Below, piece after piece: positions 28,817 through 40,755 of a stretch of 64,000 bases of DNA. The position numbers and the translations under genes were made by a program. The stretch covers positions 558,001-622,000 of the forward strand of contig NZ_JAPPUX010000001.1 in assembly GCF_026712185.1 (NCBI RefSeq), in the 5' to 3' direction. The notes beneath the pieces are model-generated. The model was not told the origin of the DNA and ran no database searches. It was given only the letters and a program-made list of their open reading frames with translations. The first letter of the stretch is position 1; every line of letters starts with the position of its first letter. The DNA is from Nocardioides pini. Its GTDB lineage: Bacteria > Actinomycetota > Actinomycetes > Propionibacteriales > Nocardioidaceae.

Positions 28817-30532
28817 ATGTCGTCCGACACCCTGATCGACGCGACCTGGCTGGACTACCTGCTGGTCGCGATCTACTTCGGCTTCGTGCTCGGCATCGGC
28901 GTGATGGCCCGGCGGTCGGTGTCGGACTCGATCGACTTCTTCCTGTCCGGTCGGTCGCTGCCGGCGTGGGTGACGGGCCTGGCGTTCATCTCCGCCAACC
29001 TCGGCGCGGTCGAGATCATGGGCATGTCCGCCAACGGTGCGGAGATCGGTCTCCCGACGGTCCACTACTTCTGGGTCGGCGCGGTGCCGGCGATGCTGTT
29101 CCTCGGCGTCGTGATGATGCCGTTCTACTACGGCTCCAAGGTCCGCTCGGTGCCGGAGTTCATGTTCCGGCGCTTCGGCACCGGCGCCCACCTAGTCAAC
29201 GCGATCAGCTTCGCCGTGGCCCAGCTGCTCATCGCGGGCGTCAACCTGGCGCTCCTCGCGGGCATCCTGCACGCGCTGCTCGGCTGGCCGATCTGGATCG
29301 CGCTCGTCGTCGCCGGGGCGATCGTGCTGTCCTACATCACCCTCGGCGGCCTGAGCGCGGCGATCTACAACGAGGTGCTGCAGTTCTTCGTCATCGTCGC
29401 CTCGCTGCTGCCGCTGACCCTCATCGGGCTGAACCGCGTCGGCGGCTGGGACGGCCTCAACGACAAGATCACCGCCGCGGCCAACGGCGCACCGGCCGAC
29501 GCGGCCGTCGCCCCCGCGAGCCAGCAGCTCGAGTCGTGGCCCGGGCAGGCCCTGTCGGGCTTCGACTCCGGGTTCTTCTCGGTCGTCGGCATCGTGTTCG
29601 GCCTCGGGTTCGTGCTGTCCTTCGGCTACTGGACGACGAACTTCGTCGAGGTCCAGCGCGCGATGGCCTCCAACTCCATCTCCGCGGCCCGCAAGACCCC
29701 GGTCATCGGGTCCTTCCCGAAGATGTTCATCCCCTTCATCGTGATCGTGCCGGGCATGGTCTCCGCGGTCCTGGTGCAGGAGATGATCGACCTCAAGAAC
29801 GGCGGCAGTCCCGAGGGCGGAGCCAGCGGGGAGGGCGTCGCCTACAACGACGCGCTGCTGCTGCTCATGCGAGACGTGCTGCCCAACGGCCTCCTCGGCC
29901 TGGCGATCGCCGGGCTGCTGGCGGCGTTCATGGCAGGCATGGCGGCCAACATCTCGGCGTTCAACACCGTCTTCTCCTACGACCTGTGGCAGCGCTACAT
30001 CCGCAAGGACCACAGCGACGACTACTACCTGCGCATCGGTCGCCTCGCCACCGTCGCCGCGACGATCATCGCGGTGTTCACCGCCCAGATCGCCATGGGC
30101 TACGACAACGTCATGAACTACCTGCAGACGCTGTTCGGGTTCTTCAACGCCCCGCTCTTCGCGACGTTCATCCTCGGCATGTTCTGGAAGCGGATGACGC
30201 CGACCGCGGCGTGGATGGGCCTGGTCCTCGGCACGGTGTCGGCGGTCACCGTCGACCGCCTGGCCGCGGCCGGTGTCATCGACCTGCCCGGGCAGGGCGC
30301 AGCGTTCCTCGCCGCCTCCACGGCCTTCGTCGTCGACTTCGTCATCAGCGTCGTCGTCTCCCTGGTGACGAAGCCCAAGCCGGCCTCCGAGCTCAAGGGC
30401 CTGGTCTACTCCGAGACGCCGAGGGAGGACCGCATCGATCCCGAGGAGGCGTCCTACCCCTGGTACCGCCGCACGGTCCCGCTCGCCGGCATCGCGCTCG
30501 CGATGGTCATCGTCCTCAACGCCGCCTTCTGA
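28817..30532 (+). CDS. Sodium:solute symporter (SSS family)
   Basis: The 571-residue protein has about 13-15 membrane helices with the SSS signature region (FGLGFVLSFGYWTTNFVEVQR) and early FLSGRSLPAWVTGLAF. It imports a solute with sodium across the cytoplasmic membrane. GGGAGG precedes the ATG, and TAGGTT (28775-28780) is a likely -10 for a message with a short leader. It is followed at 13 nt by a small membrane protein and then the urate genes, so urate, allantoin or a related ureide is a plausible cargo. That is inference from position. Confidence 0.85.
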   Translation: MSSDTLIDATWLDYLLVAIYFGFVLGIGVMARRSVSDSIDFFLSGRSLPAWVTGLAFISANLGAVEIMGMSANGAEIGLPTVHYFWVGAVPAMLFLGVVMMPFYYGSKVRSVPEFMFRRFGTGAHLVNAISFAVAQLLIAGVNLALLAGILHALLGWPIWIALVVAGAIVLSYITLGGLSAAIYNEVLQFFVIVASLLPLTLIGLNRVGGWDGLNDKITAAANGAPADAAVAPASQQLESWPGQALSGFDSGFFSVVGIVFGLGFVLSFGYWTTNFVEVQRAMASNSISAARKTPVIGSFPKMFIPFIVIVPGMVSAVLVQEMIDLKNGGSPEGGASGEGVAYNDALLLLMRDVLPNGLLGLAIAGLLAAFMAGMAANISAFNTVFSYDLWQRYIRKDHSDDYYLRIGRLATVAATIIAVFTAQIAMGYDNVMNYLQTLFGFFNAPLFATFILGMFWKRMTPTAAWMGLVLGTVSAVTVDRLAAAGVIDLPGQGAAFLAASTAFVVDFVISVVVSLVTKPKPASELKGLVYSETPREDRIDPEEASYPWYRRTVPLAGIALAMVIVLNAAF

Positions 30533-30545
30533 GAGAGGGGCCACC

Positions 30546-30866
30546 ATGTCCGACACGACTGGCACGTCCGACAGCACCGGCGCTCCGCACAAGGCCGGCG
30601 CCTTCGACATCCGCAACATCATCGGCCTGCTCATGGGCGTCTACGGCATCATCCTGGTGCTCGCCGGGATCTTCGGCGACAAGGCGCTGGAGAAGACGGG
30701 CGGGGTCAACGCGAACCTCTGGACCGGTCTGGGGCTGATCGCGGTCTCGGCGGTCTTCATCGGCTGGGCGCGGCTGCGACCCATCGTGGTGCCGGAGAGC
30801 TTCGACCGGCCCGATGACGACCCGACCCGCCCGGCGCCGCAGCGCAAGCGTCCCCCGGCGACCTGA
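30546..30866 (+). CDS. Small two-helix membrane protein, probable symporter partner
   Basis: The 106-residue protein has a Ser/Thr-rich N-terminus, two hydrophobic helices (about 24-44 and 58-77) and a Pro/Arg-rich cytoplasmic tail. GAGAGGGG precedes the ATG, 13 nt after the symporter stop. Size and position suggest an accessory subunit of the transporter. No named family is recognised. Confidence 0.75.
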   Translation: MSDTTGTSDSTGAPHKAGAFDIRNIIGLLMGVYGIILVLAGIFGDKALEKTGGVNANLWTGLGLIAVSAVFIGWARLRPIVVPESFDRPDDDPTRPAPQRKRPPAT

Positions 30867-30874
30867 CGCGGGTC

Positions 30875-30880
30875 TAGGGT
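30875..30880 (+). promoter_or_regulatory. -10 hexamer TAGGGT at the head of the urate genes
   Basis: TAGGGT lies in the 20-nt gap after the small membrane protein and ends 6 nt before ATG 30887. The urate genes can therefore be transcribed apart from the symporter. Confidence 0.65.
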
Positions 30881-30886
30881 CTCCGC

Positions 30887-32146
30887 ATGGAGAGCCTCGA
30901 CCACCTCGTCGGTGGTCTCACCAGCGAGCTCGACACGCGCCTGGCGACCGTCGACGCGCTGCTCGCGGTGCGCTACCCGGGCGAGCGAGCAGGACGCCAG
31001 CCCGTGCACACGGTGTACGTCCCGGCCGACCGCTTCCACCCCGACCTCGTGCGCGACCACGGTGCGGCGGCGCTCGCCGCGGTGGAGGAGCACGCCGACC
31101 GGCTCCTCGGGATGGTGGACGGCGACCGCGACCTCGTCGCGCGGGTGCGGGCCAAGCTCGGGCGCGAGCCCGTCGAGGACCTGCGCATCGACTTCGAGGA
31201 CGGCTACGGCTCCCGCACCGACGCCGAGGAGGACGACGACGTACGACGCGCGGCGGCCGACCTGCGCGCCGCGCTCGACGCCGGGACCGCGGCACCCTTC
31301 ACGGGCATCCGGTTCAAGGGGTTCGAGGCGCCCACCAGGAGTCGCGGGCTGCGCACCCTGGCGCTCTTCGTGGCCGGTCTGGTCGAGGGCGGCCCGCTGC
31401 CCGGCACCTTCGTGGTCACGCTGCCCAAGGTGACCGCGGTGGAGCAGGTGGAGGCGCTGGTCCACGTCGCCGCACGGCTCGAGTCCGAGCTCGGCCTCGA
31501 CGTCGGCGCCCTGCGCTTCGAGATCCAGGTCGAGACGCCGCAGTCGATCCTCGGCCCCGACGGCAGCGCGCTCGTGGCCCGCATGGTGCACGCGTCCGGC
31601 GGTCGCTGCACGGGCCTGCACTACGGCACCTACGACTACTCGGCCTACTGCGGCATCGCGGCGGCGCACCAGAGCCTCGAGCACCCCGTCGCCGACCACG
31701 CCAAGGCCGTCATGCAGGCGGCGGCGGCCGGCACCGGCGTACGCCTCTCCGACGGCTCCACCAACGTGCTCCCGGTCGGCGGGGCCGACGAGGTGGCCTC
31801 GGCCTGGGCCAACCACCTGCGGCTCGTCCGCCGGTCGCTGGAGCGCGGCTACTACCAGGGGTGGGACCTCCATCCCGCCCAGCTGCCGACCCGCTTCGCG
31901 GCGACGTTCGGCTTCTACCGCGACGGGCTCGCGGCCGCCGCCGGCCGGTTGCGCACCTACGTCGAGCGCCGGGACTCCGGCGTCCTCGACGAACCGGCGA
32001 CCGCCCGCGCGCTCGCCGACTTCCTGCTGCGCGGGATCGACTGCGGCGCACTGTCGCAGGACGAGGTGACCGAGGGAAGCGGGCTGGACGCACAGCGGCT
32101 CGCAGGGCTGGCGCACCGCGCCACGGAGACGGGAGGACGAGAGTGA
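30887..32146 (+). CDS. DUF6986 CitE/HpcH-like protein of the urate operon
   Basis: The 419-residue protein looks like a CitE/HpcH aldolase-type TIM barrel. It has LRIDFEDGYG (acidic metal site), TLPKVTAVEQVEAL, FEIQVETPQSILG (metal Glu), LHYGTYDYSA and a final WDLHPAQLPTRFAATFGFYR. Such enzymes cleave or form C-C bonds with glyoxylate or acyl-CoA partners and need Mg2+. It is first in the tightly overlapping uricase operon (GTGA overlap with uricase). Glyoxylate is the end product of ureide breakdown, so a lyase or glyoxylate-using role is possible. The reaction is unknown. Confidence 0.8.
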   Translation: MESLDHLVGGLTSELDTRLATVDALLAVRYPGERAGRQPVHTVYVPADRFHPDLVRDHGAAALAAVEEHADRLLGMVDGDRDLVARVRAKLGREPVEDLRIDFEDGYGSRTDAEEDDDVRRAAADLRAALDAGTAAPFTGIRFKGFEAPTRSRGLRTLALFVAGLVEGGPLPGTFVVTLPKVTAVEQVEALVHVAARLESELGLDVGALRFEIQVETPQSILGPDGSALVARMVHASGGRCTGLHYGTYDYSAYCGIAAAHQSLEHPVADHAKAVMQAAAAGTGVRLSDGSTNVLPVGGADEVASAWANHLRLVRRSLERGYYQGWDLHPAQLPTRFAATFGFYRDGLAAAAGRLRTYVERRDSGVLDEPATARALADFLLRGIDCGALSQDEVTEGSGLDAQRLAGLAHRATETGGRE

Positions 32147-33003
32147 CAGGCATCGTGCTGGGACCGAACCGCTACGGCAAGGCCGAGTCGCGCGTCGTAC
32201 GCATCGTGCGCGACACGGCGCGCCACGAGATCCGCGACCTCAACGTGTCGACCTCGCTGTACGGCGACTTCGCCGCCGCGCACACCCACGGCGACCAGTC
32301 GCAGGTGCTGCCGACGGACACGCAGAAGAACACGGCGTTCGCGTTCGCCAAGCTGCACGGCATCGCCTCGCCCGAGGACTACGCGATCGCGCTCGGCACC
32401 CGCCTGCTGGACGCGACGCCGGCGGCCGAGGGCGCGGTCGTGCGCGTCGAGGAGTACGCGTGGGACCGGATCCCGGTCAACGGCTTCGGCCACGACCACG
32501 CGTTCGTCCGGCGCGGCGGCGAGGTGCGGACCACCGCGGTCGAGGTGACGTCAGCGGGTGCTGCGGTCTCCTCCGGGCTCGAGGACCTGGTGGTGCTGAA
32601 GTCGACGGGCTCGGAGTTCAAGGGCTTCCTCCGCGACGACTACACGACGCTCCCCGACGCCGACGACCGCATCCTCGCGACCGCGCTCCGCGCCAGGTGG
32701 CACTACCGGCCCGGCGCGCAGCCCGACTGGACCACGACGTACGAGTCGGTGCGCGCGCTGCTGCTCGAGACGTTCGCGACGACCTACAGCAGGGCCCTGC
32801 AGGAGACCCTCTACGCGATGGGCCGGGCCGTGCTCGCCGCGCACGCGGACATCACCCGGATCGGCTTCGCCGCGCCCAACAAGCACCACTTCCTCGTGGA
32901 CCTCGAGCCGTTCGGGCTCGACAACCCCGGCGAGGTCTTCATCGCGGCCGACCGCCCCTACGGGCTGATCGAGGCCGAGGTGCTCCGGGAGGGGACGACG
33001 TGA
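32143..33003 (+). CDS. pucL: Urate oxidase (uricase)
   Basis: The 286-residue cofactor-free enzyme turns urate into 5-hydroxyisourate. NRYGKAESRVVRI has the catalytic Lys, VLPTDTQKNTAFAF the Thr of the dyad, and VNGFGHDHAF and LKSTGSEFKGF are family blocks. GTG 32143 overlaps the previous stop as GTGA, with GGGAGGA upstream. Its product feeds the HIU hydrolase two genes on. Confidence 0.97.
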   Translation: MTGIVLGPNRYGKAESRVVRIVRDTARHEIRDLNVSTSLYGDFAAAHTHGDQSQVLPTDTQKNTAFAFAKLHGIASPEDYAIALGTRLLDATPAAEGAVVRVEEYAWDRIPVNGFGHDHAFVRRGGEVRTTAVEVTSAGAAVSSGLEDLVVLKSTGSEFKGFLRDDYTTLPDADDRILATALRARWHYRPGAQPDWTTTYESVRALLLETFATTYSRALQETLYAMGRAVLAAHADITRIGFAAPNKHHFLVDLEPFGLDNPGEVFIAADRPYGLIEAEVLREGTT

Positions 33004-33518
33004 ACGTCGCGCGCTTCAACGCCGCCGGCGCCGAGGACGCGCGCCGGCTCCTGCTGACCTGCCTCGACGCGCCCCAGTGGGCCGACCGGGTGCTCGCCGG
33101 GCGGCCGTACGACACCGTCGGCCAGGTCGAGGCCGGCATGGTCGCGGCGTCGGCGACCATCTCCGACGAGGAGCTCGAGCAGGCGCTCGCGCGGCACCCG
33201 CGCATCGGCGAGCGCGCCGACGCAGACCGGCACGACGCCGCCCACTCGACGCGGGAGCAGTCCGGCGTCGACCGGGACGACACCGACCTGAAGCGGCGCC
33301 TCGAGGAGGGCAACCGGGCCTACGAGGACCGCTTCGGCCGGGTGTTCATCGTCCGGGCCGCCGGCCGCAGCGGCGAGGAGATCCTCGAGCACCTCCACCA
33401 GCGCCTGGCCAACGACGCCGAGCTCGAGCGCGCGGCGACGATCGACCAGCTGACCCAGATCGCGGTGCTGCGGATGAGGCAGCTGATGGAGGAGACGGAC
33501 CCGGAGGGAGCGTCCTGA
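33000..33518 (+). CDS. uraD: OHCU decarboxylase
   Basis: The 172-residue enzyme decarboxylates 2-oxo-4-hydroxy-4-carboxy-5-ureidoimidazoline to (S)-allantoin. The ARHPRIGERA motif contains the catalytic His, and FIVRAAGRSGEEIL is the typical C-terminal block. GTG 33000 overlaps the uricase stop as GTGA, and its stop overlaps the next start as TGATG. Confidence 0.95.
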   Translation: MNVARFNAAGAEDARRLLLTCLDAPQWADRVLAGRPYDTVGQVEAGMVAASATISDEELEQALARHPRIGERADADRHDAAHSTREQSGVDRDDTDLKRRLEEGNRAYEDRFGRVFIVRAAGRSGEEILEHLHQRLANDAELERAATIDQLTQIAVLRMRQLMEETDPEGAS

Positions 33519-33838
33519 TGGCGTCGTTGAGCACGCACGTCCTCGACACCTCGGCCGGTCGTCCGGCCGAGGGGCTCCACGTGAGCCTGGAGACCGCCGA
33601 CGGCACGGTCCTGGCCTCGGGCGTCACCGACGCCGACGGCCGGGTCGGCGAGCTCGCTGCCGACCTGCCGCACGGCGACCACCGCATCCGCTTCGACACC
33701 GGCTCGTGGTTCGCCGCCCGGGGGGTCGCCGCGTTCTACCCCGAGGTCGTCGTGGCCTTCACCGTCGCCTCGGACGAGCACCACCACGTGCCGCTGCTGC
33801 TCAACCCCTTCGGTTACTCCACCTACCGGGGCAGCTGA
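33518..33838 (+). CDS. uraH: 5-hydroxyisourate hydrolase (transthyretin-like)
   Basis: The 106-residue protein starts with LSTHVLDTSAGRPA and ends in the diagnostic Y-R-G-S tetrapeptide, which line the active site of HIU hydrolases. The catalytic His of STHVLD is present. GGAGGGAG precedes the ATG. It acts between uricase and OHCU decarboxylase although it is encoded after both. Confidence 0.97.
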   Translation: MASLSTHVLDTSAGRPAEGLHVSLETADGTVLASGVTDADGRVGELAADLPHGDHRIRFDTGSWFAARGVAAFYPEVVVAFTVASDEHHHVPLLLNPFGYSTYRGS

Positions 33839-33840
33839 GC

Positions 33841-35195
<1,355 letters not shown>

Positions 35196-35199
<4 letters not shown>

Positions 35200-36035
35200 G
35201 CTACTGGGTGCCGAGGGGCGGGCTGCCGCCGCAGACCGACCTCACGACCGGCCAGTCCGGTCGCGCGGTCTTCACCGAGGCCTACGCCGTGCTGCCACGC
35301 GGGACGATGACCGACATCGTCGCGAGCCGCCTGCCGCACTGGGACGACACCCGGCTCTGGGTGATCGCCCGGCCGCTGTCCGGCTTCGCCGAGACCTTCT
35401 CCTGGTACGTCGTCGAGGTGGCGCCGGGCGGCGGGACCGAGCGACCCGACGACGACCCCGACGCGGAGTCCGTGCTCTTCGTGGTGGGCGGGCGATCGAC
35501 CCTGACGGTCGGCGACCGGACCCACGCGCTCGAGCCCGGAAGCTATGCCTTCGTGCCGCCGGGGACGGCCTGGACGCTGCGCAACGGCGGCGACGAGCCG
35601 CTGGCATTCCACTGGATCCGGAAGGCCTACGAGCGGGTCGAGGGCGTCGAGGTGCCCGACCCGTTCGTCGTCCACGAGGACGACGTCGACGCCGAGCCGA
35701 TGCCCGGCACCGACGGCGCGTGGGGCACCCAGCGCTTCGTCGACCCCCTCGACGTGCGGCACGACATGCACGTCAACATCGTGGGCTTCGAGCCCGGGGG
35801 AGCGATCCCGTTCCCGGAGACCCACGTGATGGAGCACGGCCTCTACGTGCTCGAGGGCAAGGCGGTCTACCTGCTCAACCAGGACTGGGTCGAGGTCGAG
35901 GCGGGCGACTTCATGTGGCTGCGCGCCTTCTGCCCGCAGGCCTGCTACGCCGGCGGGCCCGGCCGGTTCCGCTACCTGCTCTACAAGGACGTCAACCGGC
36001 ACCCGCGGCTGCACCCGAGGTCCACCACGATGTGA
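35196..36035 (+). CDS. allE: (S)-ureidoglycine aminohydrolase
   Basis: The 279-residue protein has two cupin domains, at about residues 60-125 and 185-260. The second holds the manganese-binding set (PFPETHVMEHGLYVLEGKAV). It releases ammonia from ureidoglycine to give (S)-ureidoglycolate. It is the last gene of the uricase run. Its stop codon lies inside a GTGA-N6-TCAC palindrome that belongs to the next promoter. Confidence 0.93.
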
Positions 36036-36052
36036 CCCCGGTCACGTAGGAT
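36031..36052 (+). promoter_or_regulatory. CRP/GlxR-like site and -10 hexamer of the xdh operon
   Basis: TGTGA-CCCCGG-TCACG (36031-36046) matches the TGTGA-N6-TCACA consensus except for the last base. It abuts TAGGAT (36047-36052). A regulator bound there would cover the promoter, so repression is more likely than activation. About 100 nt of leader separate the predicted start from xdhA. Confidence 0.55.
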
Positions 36053-36159
36053 GGACGACGGCAGGTCGTCGTTCGGCATGGACAACCGGCGGCCCGTGAC
36101 TCCCTGAACCATGCGCCCACCGAACTGTTGCGCCTGACGTTCTGCCGAGGGGAGAGCAC

Positions 36160-37550
<1,391 letters not shown>

Positions 37551-37554
<4 letters not shown>

Positions 37555-39938
37555 GCCGCCTGTCCGAGCGCCCCGACGACGCGGTCGTCGGCCTCGCCCT
37601 GCCCCACGAGAGCGCCGCCCTCCACGTCACCGGCCACGCGCTCTACACCGACGACCTGGTGCACCGCACGCCGCACGTGCTGCACGCCCACCCGGTCTGC
37701 TCGCCCCACCCGCACGCCCGGGTCACCCGGGTCGACGCCGCCCCGGCGCTCGCCGTCCCGGGCGTCGTCCGCGTGCTGACCGCCGACGACGTGCCGGGGG
37801 TCAACGACGCCGGGGTCAAGCACGACGAGCCGCTGTTCCCCGACGTCGTCATGTTCGTCGGGCACGCCGTCTGCTGGGTGCTGGGCGACACCCTCGAGGC
37901 CGCCCGCCGCGGCGCCGCCGCGGTCGAGGTCGACTACGAGCCGCTGCCCGCGATCGTGTCGCTGGCCGAGGCGATCGACGCCGAGCACTTCCAGGGCGGC
38001 CGGCCCGTCGTCGCCCGGGGTGACGTCCAGGCGGGCCTGGCGGGCGCCGCCCACGTCTTCAGCGGCGTCACCGAGATGGCGGGGCAGGAGCACTTCTACC
38101 TCGAGACCCACGCCTCCCTCGCCCTCGTCGACGAGGGCGGGCAGGTGTTCGTGCAGAGCAGCACGCAGCACCCGAGCGAGACGCAGGAGATCGTGGCGCA
38201 CGTGCTCGGCCTCGACAGCCACCACGTGACCGTGCAGTGCCTGCGCATGGGCGGCGGGTTCGGGGGCAAGGAGATGCAGCCCCACGGCTTCGCGGCGGTC
38301 GCCGCGCTCGGCGCCGTCCTCACCGGCCGTCCCGTGCGGCTGCGCCTGAGCCGCACCCACGACATGACGATGACCGGCAAGCGCCACGGCTTCCACGCGC
38401 AGTGGCGGGTCGGCTTCGACGACGACGGGCGGCTGACCGCCCTCGAGGCGACCCTGACCTCCGACGGCGGCTGGAGCCTCGACCTCAGCGAGCCGGTGCT
38501 GGCGCGGGCACTGTGCCACGTCGACAACGCCTACTGGATCCCGCACGTGCTCCTGCACGGCCGGGTGGCGCGCACCCACAAGACCTCCCAGACCGCGTTC
38601 CGCGGCTTCGGCGGACCGCAGGGGATGCTGGTGGTCGAGGACATCCTCGGTCGCTGCGCCCCGCTGCTCGGGATCGACGCGGTCGACCTGCGCCGGCGCA
38701 ACTTCTACGTCGACGGCCAGGCCACGCCCTACGGCCAGGTGGTCCGCCACCCCGAGCGGCTGGTTGCTGCGTGGGAGCAGGTTCTCGCCAGCGGCGATGT
38801 CGTACGCCGTCGCGCCGAGGTCGCGGCCTTCAACGCCGCCCACCCCCACCGCAAGCGCGGCCTCGCGGTGACGCCGGTGAAGTTCGGCATCTCCTTCAAC
38901 TTCACCGCCTTCAACCAGGCCGGCGCGCTGGTGCACGTCTACAAGGACGGGTCGGTGCTGATCAACCACGGCGGCACCGAGATGGGCCAGGGGCTGCACA
39001 CGAAGATGCTGCAGGTCGCGGCCACCACCCTCGGCGTACCCCTCGCGAAGGTCCGCGTCGCACCCACCCGCACCGACAAGGTGCCCAACACGTCCGCGAC
39101 CGCGGCGAGCTCCAGCACCGACCTCAACGGCGGCGCGGTCAAGGACGCCTGCGAGCAGGTCCTCGCGCGCCTGCGCGAGGTCGACGCGGGCCGCGGCCTG
39201 GCGTGGGAGGAGCTGGTCCGCGAGGCGTACTTCAGCCGGGTGCAGCTGTGGGCGGCCGGCTTCTACCGCACCGAGGGGATCCACTGGGACTCCACGCGGA
39301 TGAGCGGCCACCCCTTCAAGTACTTCGCCTACGGCGTCGCCGCCGCCGAGGTGGAGGTCGACGGCTTCACCGGCGCCCACCGCACGCGGCGCGTCGACGT
39401 CGTGCACGACGTCGGCGACAGCCTGTCCCCGCTCGTCGACCTCGGGCAGGTCGAGGGCGGCTTCGTGCAGGGGGTCGGCTGGCTGACGATGGAGGACCTG
39501 CGCTGGGACGAGACCGACGGTCCGGGACGCGGCCGGCTCACCACGCAGTCCGCCAGCACCTACAAGCTCCCGAGCCTGGGCGAGCTGCCCGACGAGTTCA
39601 ACGTCGCGCTGCTCGAGCGGGCGCACGAGGACGGCGCGGTCTACGGCTCCAAGGCGGTCGGTGAGCCCCCGCTCATGCTGGCGTTCGCGGTGCGTGAGGC
39701 ACTGCGCGAGGCGGTCGCGGCGTTCGGGCCGGATGGTGTCAGCGTGGAGCTCGCCTCCCCGGCCACGCCCGAGGCGGTCTTCTGGGCCGCGGAGCGCGCC
39801 CGGGCGGCGGTCCCCGGCCACCTTCGCGGCGGTGTCGTCGAGGGCCTGCCGGGCGCGGTGCCCGACCGGCCCGACCCGGCGGCGCCGGCCCTCCACCCCA
39901 GGTCCGAGCAGGCCGCCCACGCGGCCGGGGAGGCCTGA
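37551..39938 (+). CDS. xdhB: Xanthine dehydrogenase, molybdenum subunit
   Basis: The 795-residue subunit oxidises hypoxanthine and xanthine to urate at a molybdopterin centre. GQEHFYLETHA, RMGGGFGGKE, TAFRGFGGPQG and GGTEMGQGLHTK are cofactor-binding blocks. The Glu of VGEPPLML is the catalytic base. It is co-translated with xdhA and precedes the maturation gene xdhC. Confidence 0.97.
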
Positions 39939-39939
39939 C

Positions 39940-40755
39940 GTGCACTGGCTGGGAGCGGTCGAGCGGCTGCGGGAGCAGAGGCTCCCCGGGGTGCTGGTCA
40001 CGATCTCCGAGGTGCGCGGCCACGCCCCTCGCGACGCCGGCGCCAAGATGGTCGTCGCGGCGGAGGCCGCATGGGGCAGCGTCGGTGGCGGCAACCTCGA
40101 GGAGACCGCCCTCGCCCGCGCCCGGGCGATGATCGGCGAGGGGAGCGCCGTCCCCGAGCAGCTCGTCCTCGGCCTGACCGACAAGGCCCGCACCGACCAC
40201 GGCCGGCAGTGCTGCGGCGGCGAGGTCACCCTGCTGCTCGAGCCGCTGCCGGTGGTGGGGTCCGTGGCGGTCTTCGGCGTGGGACACGTCGGGCTCCAGC
40301 TCGCCCGGATCCTGGCGGCCCACGACCTCGACCTCCACCTCGTCGACTCCCGTGCCGGCCTGCTCGACGACCAGCGCCTGGCGCTGCCCGCCGACGGCGA
40401 GGCGCGGGTGCGGGTCCACCACTCGCCGGTCCCCGAGCTCGCGCTCGGGGCGGTCCCGGCGGGCACGCACGTGCTGGTGATGACCCACGACCACGCCGAG
40501 GACTTCGCCCTCTGCGACGCCGCCCTGCGCTGCACCCACCTCGGGTCGGTCGGACTGATCGGATCGGCCGCCAAGTGGGCCCGCTTCCGCACCGGCCTCG
40601 CGGTCGAGGGGCACGACGACGCCGCCGTCGCCCGGATCCGCTGCCCGATCGGGCTGCCCGCGACCGCCAGCAAGGTGCCCGCCGCGATCGCCGTCTCGGT
40701 GGCAGCCGAGCTGATGGACCTCCTCGCCGCCGACCGCGCCGGGGTCGCCAGGTGA
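39940..40755 (+). CDS. xdhC: Xanthine dehydrogenase maturation factor XdhC
   Basis: The 271-residue protein has the N-terminal XdhC/CoxI domain (GSVGGGNLEETAL and GRQCCGGEVTLL with a Cys pair) and a C-terminal Rossmann domain (VFGVGHVGLQLA). It binds and sulfurates the molybdenum cofactor before insertion into XdhB. GTG 39940 starts 2 nt after the xdhB stop; GTGA overlap with guaD. Confidence 0.95.
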   Translation: MHWLGAVERLREQRLPGVLVTISEVRGHAPRDAGAKMVVAAEAAWGSVGGGNLEETALARARAMIGEGSAVPEQLVLGLTDKARTDHGRQCCGGEVTLLLEPLPVVGSVAVFGVGHVGLQLARILAAHDLDLHLVDSRAGLLDDQRLALPADGEARVRVHHSPVPELALGAVPAGTHVLVMTHDHAEDFALCDAALRCTHLGSVGLIGSAAKWARFRTGLAVEGHDDAAVARIRCPIGLPATASKVPAAIAVSVAAELMDLLAADRAGVAR

